Below are positions 34,101-46,100 of a DNA stretch of 64,000 nucleotides, one piece after another. This stretch comes from Notolepis coatsorum. Lineage: Eukaryota; Chordata; Actinopteri; Aulopiformes; Paralepididae. Every line of letters starts with the position of its first letter. Position 1 is the stretch's first letter. The notes under the pieces are model-generated. The model saw only the letters and a program-made list of their open reading frames with translations, did no database searches and was not told where the DNA came from. The DNA is taken from assembly GCA_963971535.1 (NCBI GenBank), contig OZ020586.1:74692949-74756948 (forward strand). The letters run 5' to 3'. The position numbers and the translations under genes were made by a program.

Positions 34101-37100
34101 AGAACCCCTTCAGAGAGTCTATACGAGAGAACCCCTTCAGAGACAGTCTATAAGAGAGAGAACCCCTTCAGAGACAGTCTATAAGAGAGAGAACCCCTTC
34201 AGAGACAGTCTATAAGAGAGAACCCCTTCAGAGACAGTCTATAAGAGAGAACCCCTTCAGAGACAGTCTATGAGAGAGAACCCCTTCAGACAGTCTATAA
34301 GAGAGAACCCCTTCAGAGACAGTCTATATGAGAGAACCCCTTCAGAGACAGTCTATAAGAGAGAACCCCTTCAGAGACAGTCTATAAGAGAGAGAACCCC
34401 TTTAGAGACAGTCTATAAGAGAGAGAACCCCTTCAGAGACAGTCTATAAGAGATAACCCCTTCAGAGACAGTCTATATGAGAACCCCTTCAGAGACAGTC
34501 TATAAGAGAGAACCCCTTCAGAGACAGTCTGAGAGAGAACCCCTTCAGACAGTCTATGAGAGAGAACCCCTTCAGAGACAGTCTATATGAGAGAACCCCT
34601 TCAGAGACAGTCTATAAGAGAGAACCCCTTCAGAGAAAGTCTATAAGAGAACCCCTTCAGAGACAGTCTATACGAGAGAACCCCTTCAGAGACAGTCTAT
34701 GAGAGAGAACCCCTTCAGACAGTCTATAAGAGAGAACCCCTTCAGAGACAGTCTATATGAGAGAACCCCTTCAGAGACAGTCTATAAGAGAGAACCCCTT
34801 CAGAGACAGTCTATATGAGAGAACCCCTTCAGAGACAGTCTATAAGAGAGAGAACCCTTTCAGAGACAGTCTATGAGAGAGAACCCCTTCAGACAGTCTA
34901 TAAGAGAGAACCCCTTCAGAGACAGTCTATAAGAGAGAACCCCTTCAGAGACAGTCTATAAGAGAGAACCCCTTCAGAGACAGTCTATATGAGAGAACCA
35001 CATTCAGAGACAGTCTATAAGAGAGAGAACCCTTTCAGAGACAGTCTATAAGAGAGAACCCCTTCAGACAGTCTATAAGAGAGAGAACCCCTTTAGAGAC
35101 AGTCTATAAGAGAGAGAACCCCTTCAGAGACAGTCTATAAGAGATAACCCCTTCAGAGACAGTCTATATGAGAACCCCTTCAGAGACAGTCTATAAGAGA
35201 GAACCCCTTCAGAGACAGTCTATAAGAGAGAACCCCTTCAGAGACAGTCTATAAGAGAGAGAACCCCTTTAGAGACAGTCTATAAGAGAGAGAACCCCTT
35301 CAGACAGTCTATAAGAGATAACCCCTTCAGAGACAGTCTATGAGAGAGAACCCCTTCAGACAGTCTATAAGAGAGAACCCCTTCAGAGACAGTCTATATG
35401 AGAGAACCCCTTCAGAGACAGTCTATAAGAGAGAACCCCTTCAGAGAAAGTCTATAAGAGAGAACCCATTCAGAGACAGTCTATACGAAAGAACCCCTTC
35501 AGAGACAGTCTATAAGAGAGAGAACCCCTTCAGAGACAGTCTATAAGAGAGAACCCCTTCAGAGACAGTCTATGAGAACCCCTTCAGAGACAGTCTATAC
35601 GAGAGAACCCCTTCAGAGACAGTCTATATGAGAGAACCCCTTCAGAGACAGTCTATAAGAGAGAACCCCTTCAGAGAAAGTCTATAAGAGAACCCCTTCA
35701 GAGACAGTCTATACGAGAGAACCCCTTCAGAGACAGTCTATAATAATTAATAATTAATAATAATAATTTTAGGACCTGCTCCGAGGTCACCATTTGGCAC
35801 ACATGCGAACCATGCATACAATGCGTATCTGCGATTAACCCATCCCGTCGTCCTTCCCCCCCAAGGGCAGCCGGGAGCAGACAGGCGCCACGTGAGCCGC
35901 GCCAGGGGACCAATCCAAGTGCTCCTGTCCGTCTTCGTCAAGGACGCCACAGCGTTAGCGATCTTGTTGTTGTGCATGTTTTTCCATTGGGTTTATCTTA
36001 TCGGGGGGGGAAACCCTTGCGAGCACGGGGAGAACATGCAAACTCCACACAGAAAGGCCTGGGAGATACCCCACCTGGGTAACTGGCATCATGGAAACCT
36101 GGTCCCCAAGCGGGATTCGAACCCTGGACCTTCTTGCTGTGAGGCGACAGTGTTAACCACTACACCACCGTGCCGCCTATAAGAGAGAGAACCCCTTCAG
36201 AGACAGTCTATAAGAGAGAACCCCTTCAGAGACAGTCTATATGAGAACCCCTTCAGAGACAGTCTATGAGAGAGAACCCCTTCAGACAGTCTATAAGAGA
36301 GAACCCCTTCAGAGACAGTCTATATGAGAGAACCCCTTCAGAGACAGTCTATAAGAGAGAACCCCTTCAGAGACAGTCTATATGAGAGAACCCATTCAGA
36401 GACAGTCTATAAGAGAGAGAACCCTTTCAGAGACAGTCTATGAGAGAGAACCCCTTCAGACAGTCTATAAGAGAGAACCCCTTCAGAGACAGTCTATAAG
36501 AGAGAACCCCTTCAGAGACAGTCTATAAGAGAGAACCCCTTCAGAGACAGTCTATAAGAGAGAGAACCCTTTCAGAGACAGTCTATAAGAGAGAGAACCC
36601 CTTCAGACAGTCTATAAGAGAGAACCCCTTCAGAGATGGTCTATAAGAGAGAACCCCTTCAGAGACAGTCTATAAGAGAGAGAACCCCTTCAGAGACAGT
36701 CTATATGAGAGAACCCCTTCAGAGACAGTCTATATGAGAGAACCCCTTCAGAGACAGTCTATAAGAGAGAGAACCCCTTCAGAGATAGTCTATAAGAGAG
36801 AGAACCCTTTTAGAGACAGTCTATATGAGAGAACCCGTTCAGAGACAGTCTATAAGAGAGAGAACCCCTTCAGAGACAGTCTATAAGAGAGAGAACCCCT
36901 TCAGAGACAGTCTATAAGAGAGAGAACCCTTTCAGAGACAGTCTATATGAGAGAACCCCTTCAGAGACAGTCTATAAGAGAGAGAACCCCTTCAGAGACA
37001 GTCTATAAGAGAGCAAACCCCTTCCAGACAGTCTCTATAACAAGAGAGAACCCCTTCCAGAGACAGTCTATATAACAAGAGAGAACCCCTTCCAGACAGT

Positions 37101-40100
37101 CTATATAACAAGAGAGAACCCCTTCCAGAGACAGTCTCTATAACAAGAGAGAACCCCTTTCAGACAGTCTATATAACAAGAGAGAATCCCTTCCAGACAG
37201 TCTATATAACAAGAGAGAACCCCTTTCAGAGACAGTCTATATAACAAGAGAGAACCCCTTCCAGAGACAGTCTATATAACAAGAGAGAACCCCTTTCAGA
37301 CAGTCTATATAACAAGAGAGAACCCCTTTCAGACAGTCTATATAACAAGAGAGAACCCCTTTCAGACAGTCTATATAACAAGAGAGAACCCCTTTCAGAC
37401 AGTCTATATAACAAGAGAGAACCCCTTTCAGACAGTCTATACAACAAGAGAACCCCTTCCAGAGACAGTCTATATAACAAGAGAGAACCCCTTCCAGACA
37501 GTCTATATAACAAGAGAATCCCTTCCAGAGTTTATATAAAGAGTCTCATTGAGACTCTCTCATGAACTACAACACAAGAGAGAACCCATTTCAGAGACAA
37601 TCTGTATAACAACAAGTCTTGTAAATAAATGTGATGTTATAATTAGCTGCATATTTAGATGAAATGTGAGTTTTAAAGATGTTTTAAATGAATAACCATC
37701 ACTGCACAAGGGGAATCACACAGTAAGTGGTTGCCATGGGAACTAAGGACTCTCTGGCAGAAACCACCAGATGGTGCATGCATAGAAGCTGGTCTAAGTG
37801 GGAAAGACACATTTCATTCACTATCGCAAGATGTTCTTCTTTGACCAAATTAACCATTCAGTGTCATGAGTCATTAACCAGTTACTTCAATTATGAAAGA
37901 AAAGCAATGATATACATTTTATGACAGATTCATAGATACAGATGGCTCCCCATTCAAAGAAATAGGGGCCTGGTTAGTCTCGTTAGTCCCCGTTATTAGG
38001 AAATAGCTTCTCTTTAGAGGGGATAATAGACACTGATCCCACCCTGGTCTCATGGTTCCAGGGTCTTAATTCACCTTCATGATGGATACTATGAGAACAA
38101 CATAGGTGAACGGCAGGGGTGTGGAAATAACTAATAAATAATGTTATCTCCATGCATTGATATGAATGTGTACATCTTCAGATCTGCAGCGATATGTAAG
38201 ATTGATAATCGATATTATAATTAAATTAATACATGTGTGCATCTATTTAATGAATTTATGAAGATAATGCTGTACACCAATACCCGGTTTTAATTGCATG
38301 CATTAAATTGTTGTTGACCGAGTCAGTTCCACCACACTTGTACGCCAGTACCCGTTAACATTACTGAAATGTATTTAAACAAACCATTACCAAAACAAAA
38401 ATGTAACTAATATTTACTTCAATAATCAGAATGGAGTTGCTGGTTGAATCGTCTCCGTTCCCCCAGAGAAAACAACACACTTCTTACCGCTTCTTCCTCG
38501 AACATGGCAGAGGAGGTGGGCTCTTCATCGTCATCCAATCCGGCGTTAGGATCCGGGTAATATGGCTCATTATAGTAACCCTGTCCGATGGGGAAAAGTT
38601 TGGAATGTTACTCAAATTGATGCTGCGGTAAAGTTGAAAACACAAGAAGAGCGTACACGTCATTCATGAAATGGAAACATCTTTTGGAGACACCCCTGGT
38701 GAGAGACATCCGTTATTGTTTTATTTTTTTTATCTACTTTTTCTCCCGTTTTCTATTTTTCTCCCATCCCAATTTCGTATCGTCCAATTCTACCCTCCCC
38801 TGTCTCTAACGCTGTTAGGCCATGCCTCCCACAAGCCGGCTGCAATGTGGACTAAGCCTTACATCTCGAGGAAGCAGCAGTCGCATCTTTTCACCTGCAC
38901 AGCGCGATCTCTCAGCGTCGGGGGTCTGCGTTTGGAGGGCACGCCGCCCCCGTCGCTTCCTGATTCTGCTGCGCAGGCGTACCAACCGACCTGTAGGAGT
39001 CGCTGTCCACAACGTCCGATCCCCACCCATCAGCTTCCCACCCCCTAATACTGCCAATTGTATTAGTATGAACGACCAGCCAAGCTGATAGCAATGCGGA
39101 GAGCTGGGCTCGAACCCAGCGTCTCCTGCATTGGTGGTGAGCGCCTTGCCCACTGCACCACCTAGCCGCCCGACATCCATTATTGTTCAGGGACTCTGAT
39201 GTTGTTGGTTTGATCAGTCTCTTGTACTATTGCACTGTAGGCTCAAGTACTCATACTATCATCAAGCCACCAGACTCATGAACACTATTTAGTCATTCTG
39301 ATTTTATTTATTTATGTATTTAGTATTTTACATTGATTTTATTCTACTGTTGCACTTTTCATATCAACCACACTCAGCACTGTCACTTTCTCATACATCA
39401 CTATTATGCTGGTTTTCATTGTGTTTTTGTGTATTGTATCGGTCTATTGTGTATTTTATTGCCATGCTGTAGGTCGAGCGGGCAAGACCCAAGAATTTTG
39501 CTCTTTTTTGTATGTGAAATATGACAAAGATGCAACAATAAAGCTGAATCTGAAATCTGAATCTGATCTGTTTGAATCTTAACCGATTTGAATGATAACC
39601 ATGGTAAACAGAAAACAAGGCGTCGTTACCTGAGCCTCTGGCCCTGCAGGCTGCTGGTACTGATTCCCCCACGCCCCTCCCCCGGCGCCCGGAGGGGGGG
39701 CCCCGAAGTCGAGAGGGGCGTCCGATGGGCTGGGGCCGCTCTCGGGTCCGGGATGAAGAGGAAGGAAGGGTTTCGGGGCCTCGGGCTCCAGACTGGCGAC
39801 CGCGGGCTTGGAGCCGTCGCCCAAGGAGAAGTAGTTCCCGGGGGTCACGTCGTCGTCGTTGTCCGCGTCGTCTGAGGCGATCTGTCGCGCCAGGTGCAGG
39901 GCAGCCGACTTGGCTGCGGCTTTGATGGCGGAAGGGGAGGCACTGGAGCTCGGGAGACCCTGTGCTGGCTTTCCGGGCCGGGGGGTCATGGGCCCCGGGC
40001 GCTTGGTGAGAGTGTGGGGAACCAGTGGTCTATTGGTCTCCTTTATGCTCATGTTTCTAGGCTGGGGCAGAAGGGAGGACAGGCCTGTCCCTGGAGCCTA

Positions 40101-43100
40101 GGGGGAAAAGTGTTGGCGACAGAGACAGGTTGTCTTGTTTAAGAAAATATAAGATATTCCTTTATTGATCCCCTTGGGGAAATTCAGGCGTCAAGAGCAG
40201 CATGGGGGGGGGGGTTCCGTTATCCGGTAATTACCGTTTTTTTTACCGGGAATATCTGTTGAAGTCCGACATATTTAGATCTCTCTGGTCATAATGTCCT
40301 GTGCGCATTCAGGCCAGAATGGAAAGGCAAATTCTCAGGCAAATGCAACCAACCAGAAGGCGAGATTGTTCTGAGTTTACAGCACTTTCACCCGCCTCTG
40401 CTGTGCTCAGCACCAATGGGAAGCGACTATTTGCTTTTTGAGTTTCTTAAAGTCGGCCATTGCTTTAGTTCTACTCAAGAGTAAACTTGACTCAACAACA
40501 CTGACATGCGGCAACTTTTCCGAGACAGTAAGTTCATTTAACTTATTCTAGTCTAAAGAAACATATATATTACTATTGCTATTGATAAATCTAGGTAACG
40601 TGAATGCCACAAAACGAATGCCTTTTGTTAACACTTTGATCGCCATGGGTTAAATTCATAATTTACCATCCCTCGCCATCTCTATTTGTCTATGGAGAAG
40701 TTCCCCTTCTTTGCAGGGCTATAACTTTTTAAATTCTATTGCTAAATTGCCATTATTATGGCCCATTCAATGTCCTATATGTATTGTTCAGGGTGTAGCA
40801 ACGTTAAACTTTTTCATTCACATATTCATACTAAAATATGGTCTAAAGTACAAGTATGTTTTTATCGTTTTCTGCAGCTTTCTTCAGAACGTGATTTATA
40901 GAATGTGCCAATACACTTCCTGGTGGAAGCTCCAGCAAAGAAAATGTCAATAAGGCAGGCGCCTATGCCGCGCCACCATCTTGCAATGCAAGATGCACTC
41001 AATGCAGCAATAATTTTTCAGCAAAGCCTAATAAAAGTGCAATAAACAAAACGGATACATTCACTGTGTGTTCTGCCTGTCATTTGTTGATGAAACAAAA
41101 CTAACATCAACACAAGTGACCACCAAGAGCGGATAGTTTAGTCTAAAAAACGATCGGTAGCATTGTTAGCTGCATGCTAACGTCAATGGAGTATGCCATT
41201 ATAACAATATAGCATTGTGGCTAGAAGCTAACGTTAGCTCACGCTACTTAGCCAGCACGAAACTGATGATATCGCGAGCTATCAGTAGTTAGATAACATT
41301 AGAGACAACGCTGTGTGTATTAAACAAAGGTGAATAGATGACTGGGCCATTTTGTTTAATGCTTGTTAAGTTGAAAGAGGAACTCTGAGCTAACAGGGTC
41401 TGAATCCTGATAGCTCACGTTAGCCAGCTGCTCATGCAATCGGTAATGCTAGCAGAATGAATGGATGTAAACTTTATTTAACATATTGCATATGGGTACA
41501 ATACAATACGGCTCAATACAAACAATTGTTAAGGGAATGCAGACTGTTGTAGCTTGGACTGGGGTCCTTATAACAATAACTTGACAACACATGGTAGCTG
41601 AAGCTATTTGGGACACGGAGCTCTGTCCCAAACACACACACTGTTGTCACCGGAAGGGCACGCAGATGGTATCTACTGCGCATGGGCGTTTTCGCAACAA
41701 CTGCTCCGTGCTGACTACACGCTGTTGTCGAAGCGTTTTTTTTGCGTATCTCCAAACGCAAACACAATTTTGCGTTTCAGCCGTATCCACAAAAAAACGC
41801 CAAAAAACGCATTTCTGTGTAGATAGGACATCAAACGTCGTCAAAAACGTATAAAAAAACGCCAGGAATACACTAGTCTAACCATAGCCTAAGACTGTTC
41901 GTAAACAGTGAAAACAAACAACTCAAACAAACTCTCCCCAATCCCAAAACTAGAGTCAGTGGAGCAGCTCCAGACTTTATGACATCACAAGCCTTACTTC
42001 TCTGGTTTATGGCTTTATGAGAGAATAGGTCATGTTCACACATACAATGGGCCTCATGCATGAAGCGATATAAGATTTAACAGATTTCGTTCTTAACACT
42101 TTCTATGCCACTCACGAGTTTTCTCGGAATTATTAATATCTCGTTGAAAGCCTCTCACGAGATTTCTCGGATTTTGTTTTTTAGCGATCTGAAATCATAT
42201 TGCATCACGCGAGCCTACCCTAGTCTACCCGAGCGCCGCCGGCGATCAGATGTGGAAAAAAGCGCCCCCTATCGTCTCCCAGATGACATAAGGGATTTTG
42301 GAATGGACTCAATGAAAATGGATGGGGAAAAAAATCCTGTACTCCACATTTTCCAGTCCACCCATGCAGCCGGAGTACCAGAGTTCATTCAGGGGGCTCT
42401 GAGCCCCGTGGAATCATGTGTTCTACTGTATCACGTTGGATCTATACTTATCGATTTTTTCGAATGGTGATCAGGAATTGGAATATACCAGTTGGATACC
42501 ATCTGATGTCAGGTAAGGAATCTATGTTATCAGTGTTAGGATAATCAGACTAATTTTGATGAAGATATAAGCTGTTTTGTGAAATGTCCTCTATCGGTTT
42601 CACTGTAAAAATCCAAGAGGAAATGAACACAGCGATTATCCGTGCACGGCTCGAATGGGCGTGCGTGTATGTATAATATTGATCATCTAGCGTTTATTTG
42701 AAAACGATTCATAAATAGGCCGACAAATATCAACGTTCTGGAATATTCCAGTAAAAGACGATTATCATAGAATGCCCCAGAATGGACTGTTTTTTACCTC
42801 AAAACTGGTGCTTTTCAAAATGCTCTCAAACGAAAATGAAGCGATAAAAAACCAATCTGCCTTGACAGCACTGACTGGAAAAGGATTCTTTGATAAGCGA
42901 CGGGCAGATTAGACACATAGCCATAATTTAAAACATAGATTAGGCGATATTAACGATAACATTGGCGCCGATGGTGGCATTCAAGAGCTAACTCTGGCGC
43001 CACCTCGTGGCACTGAAAGTGTTAACTAGCATTTCCTCTTACTTTGTTCTTACCTGGGATTCAGCAACGTTTTCTTATTGTTGCTTTTTTCTCAGGCAAG

Positions 43101-46100
43101 AACAAATTATAAGAGTGGTCGAGAGCACTCTTACAGAAATAAGAAATTCTTACCCAGAGAAACATTTAAAAAAGACTACCGTAATTCCTCTAATAGTAAC
43201 CGGTATTCAATTGAAAACCGGGTCTCTATTAATGACCGGGTGCGCTGTTGAGCTAAGCAATTATAAGCCGGCCTCCTAATACAAGCCGGGTTTCATGTAT
43301 ATTAGAGGAATTACGGTATTTCCCTCAACGGATTTACCATAGGCAATATATTTTGTTATTGTTGTTATATGCTGGCCTGGCTGTGCAGTAAATACCATAT
43401 AATGTGTTAATGTTTACCAAGAGAGTAAGCCTACCTCAGAATTGTATAAAACAAAGTTATTATTATTATTATTATACCAGTATTGTGATTGTACTATTTT
43501 ACTTTATTTAACTTTTTTTGACCACCTGTAATTAATTGCACTGTTTACTACCGTATTTCATACAGTACTTGGTTTCAATAAATGAACCCAGTACATTTTA
43601 CTGGGTTCAAACTGACACAAAATGTTGATTTATTCATTATGATCCGTTTGAAAATTTGAAATATAGGCCTCTCTCTTATACATGCCTCCTCCTAATACAA
43701 GCCTGGTATCCGCTACAGTTGAAAAAAATACAAGCCGGGGTTACTATTAGAGGAATTACGGTATATTCATAATAATAATACATACGATTTATATAGCGCT
43801 TTTCCTAATTCTCAAAGACACTTTACAAAACAAACAATATAATACAATACAGTTTTAGTTTTTATAAAAAAAAAATATATAAAATGGTGAGGAAGGAGTT
43901 CATGGGTTGAAAGCAAACCATTGGTCAATTGCCCCCAAATACAGTACCCCCAAATACGACTTTATAAACCCATGCAGAACTTTTCAATAATTATTATTAT
44001 TATTAGGGCTGCAACCATTAGTCGACATAATCGACGATGTCGATTATAAAAAATCGTCGACGAGAAATTGTTGCGTCGATTAGTCATTAAAAAAAAAAAA
44101 AAAAAAAATTATTTATTTAATTTTTTTTTTTTTTTTTTGTGCACTACCTATCTTTGTGAGAGTGGCTTCTCAGGGTTCCAGACAACATCATAACATGATG
44201 ATCCCATAGCAAATTTTGGACATTGAAAACATTGTTCCCCTGCAGGAGATGATGATCAGACTAGACACACAATACATTACACACGCACTCCTCTCACTCA
44301 CACACAGCGATCAGAGTAAGACACACACATACACACTCCTCTCACTCACACACAGCGATCAGAGTAAGACACACACACATACACACTCCTCTCACTCACA
44401 CACAGCGATCAGAGTAAGACACACACACATTCACACTCCTCTCTCTCACACAGCGATCAGAGTAAGACACACACACAAATTACACAGTACACACACTCCT
44501 CTCACTCACACAGCGATCAGAGTAAGACACACACACATACACACACACACGGACTCCTCTCACACACAGCAAACAAAAGTTATTTAAAGTACACTTCCAC
44601 TTTAATTTGTATTATTTAATTTATTTATCTTGTTATGAGTGATTGCTGTATTGTTCTTCAAATACATTTTCATTTAAAGTGGCTTAAAGATCCAAATTCA
44701 AATGTTTCATGAGTCATTATTTTAATTTGCTATGGGATCATCATGTTATGATGTTGTTGTTTGGTCCTGACAAGAGTCTCAAAGTCTGGGGTGATGGTAG
44801 ACAAGCAACTCTGAGGTCATGCTCAATGTCCAATCTGTTCCTCTGCTCTGTCTTCAGCTGGACCAGAGCTGAGAAGCCACTTTCACAAAGATAGGTAATA
44901 AAAAAAAAAAAAAAAAAAAAAAAATCCTTTTTTTTTTTTATTGTTGTTGTTTACATTGGTTTTCGATTAGTCGACTAATCGAAAAAATAATCGGCAGATT
45001 AGTCGACTACCAAATTAGTCATTAGTTGCAGCCCTAATTATTATTATAACTTATTGCGTGCGTTCTGCTTCTGAAATGGATTATATATTGCTGTTAGAAC
45101 AGTTAGATTCTGGCTGCCCAGGCCATACGCATATAACGCATATTTACAACCTCTCCTCTCCTCTCCTCTCCTCTCCTCTCCTCTCCTCTCCTCTCCTCTC
45201 CTCTCCTCTCCTCTCCTCTCCTCTCTTCTCTTCTCTGTATAGATGTAGCAGTACTGTCTATCTGTATGTCATGTATGTCATATAATTGTCCTGATGAATT
45301 GAAAATGGGGGACCCTGATGTAAACAAGACGAAAGTCTTTCTCTAGTCTGCATCCCCTTAACAATTGTGTGTATTGACCTGTACTGTATTGTACCAATTC
45401 TGCAATATGTTAATAAAATGTTCAATCAATCAATCAAAACTCTACTCCACACCTAAATTTCTGAGCGCACTCTGAGTTTTAGTCACGGACATTTCAGAGA
45501 GAGATGACAGAGATGGCAGTGATTCCCAACCTGGGGTCCGCCAGGGGGCGCAGGGGGTCCGCCAGACCACAGATGATTTGATTTTTTTTTTTTTTTATAG
45601 AAATATTTAATTAGCATATTTGTATCATCAGAAGCATGAATAGTCTCTCCACTACAATAAAAAATAAAGATAAATAAATAAACATCTAGACATGATTTTT
45701 GAACGTTAACAGTAGGCTACCGAGTAGCCGCTAAAACGCGAATCAGTTGACTGTATCACTTTCCGTAGCTAGCCTAGCACGCTAGTTAACTTTCTCGGCT
45801 CGTCTGCAGTCAGCCGCCAGAGGCGAAAATGTGTGACAAACGAAAAGGAGATGACGGCAGCTCATCTGCAAAAAAAGTTAGGACCTACAGCAATCGCGAA
45901 AATTACATCACCATGGGCTTCACTGAGGGACCAGACAAACAACCTGAGTGTGTGATTTGTGGAGAAAAGTTGGCAAACTCGAGCCTGAAGCCCAGCAAGC
46001 TGAAGAGACATCAGGCGTCTAAGCACCCAGAAACCGTTGGAAAGGATCTGGACTTTTTTCGGAGGAAAGAACAGTCTCTCAAGGCGAACAAGCCTGTTGA

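Larger units (their letters stand above)
32949..37610. repeat. Large minisatellite in prcc intron 4, derived from the exon 5 acceptor region
   Basis: The unit on the plus strand is about GAGAACCCCTTCAGAGACAG plus TCTATAAGA (26-31 bp). From about 37,010 to 37,520 a 33-35 bp variant with CTATATAACAAGAGAGAACC takes over. Total repeat length is about 4.0 kb after removing two insertions (33,077-33,262 and 35,743-36,178), so roughly 130-140 units. Both edges carry a copy of the exon 5/intron boundary word TCTCATGAACT...CACAAGAGAGAACCC (32,935 and 37,559). Stretches near 33,890-34,070 and 35,366-35,546 share the same variant string, pointing to higher-order duplication. Confidence 0.95.

Noticed and set aside
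35743..36178. A functional tRNA gene (A and B boxes present)
   Set aside because: The boxes belong to a SINE head followed by the SINE body; the cloverleaf acceptor pairing is not preserved. The same applies to 29,078, 38,722 and 63,137.
33810..37513. Open reading frames of RENPFRDSLYE or LYRLSERGSLL type on both strands
   Set aside because: They are simply the satellite unit translated in frames without stops.
32949..37610. CRISPR-like appearance of regularly spaced repeats
   Set aside because: The units are contiguous with no unique spacers, the sequence is eukaryotic intron, and no cas genes exist. It is a minisatellite.
39588..40142. Plus-strand frames opposite prcc exon 3
   Set aside because: GC-rich antisense shadows; the minus frame matches PRCC throughout.
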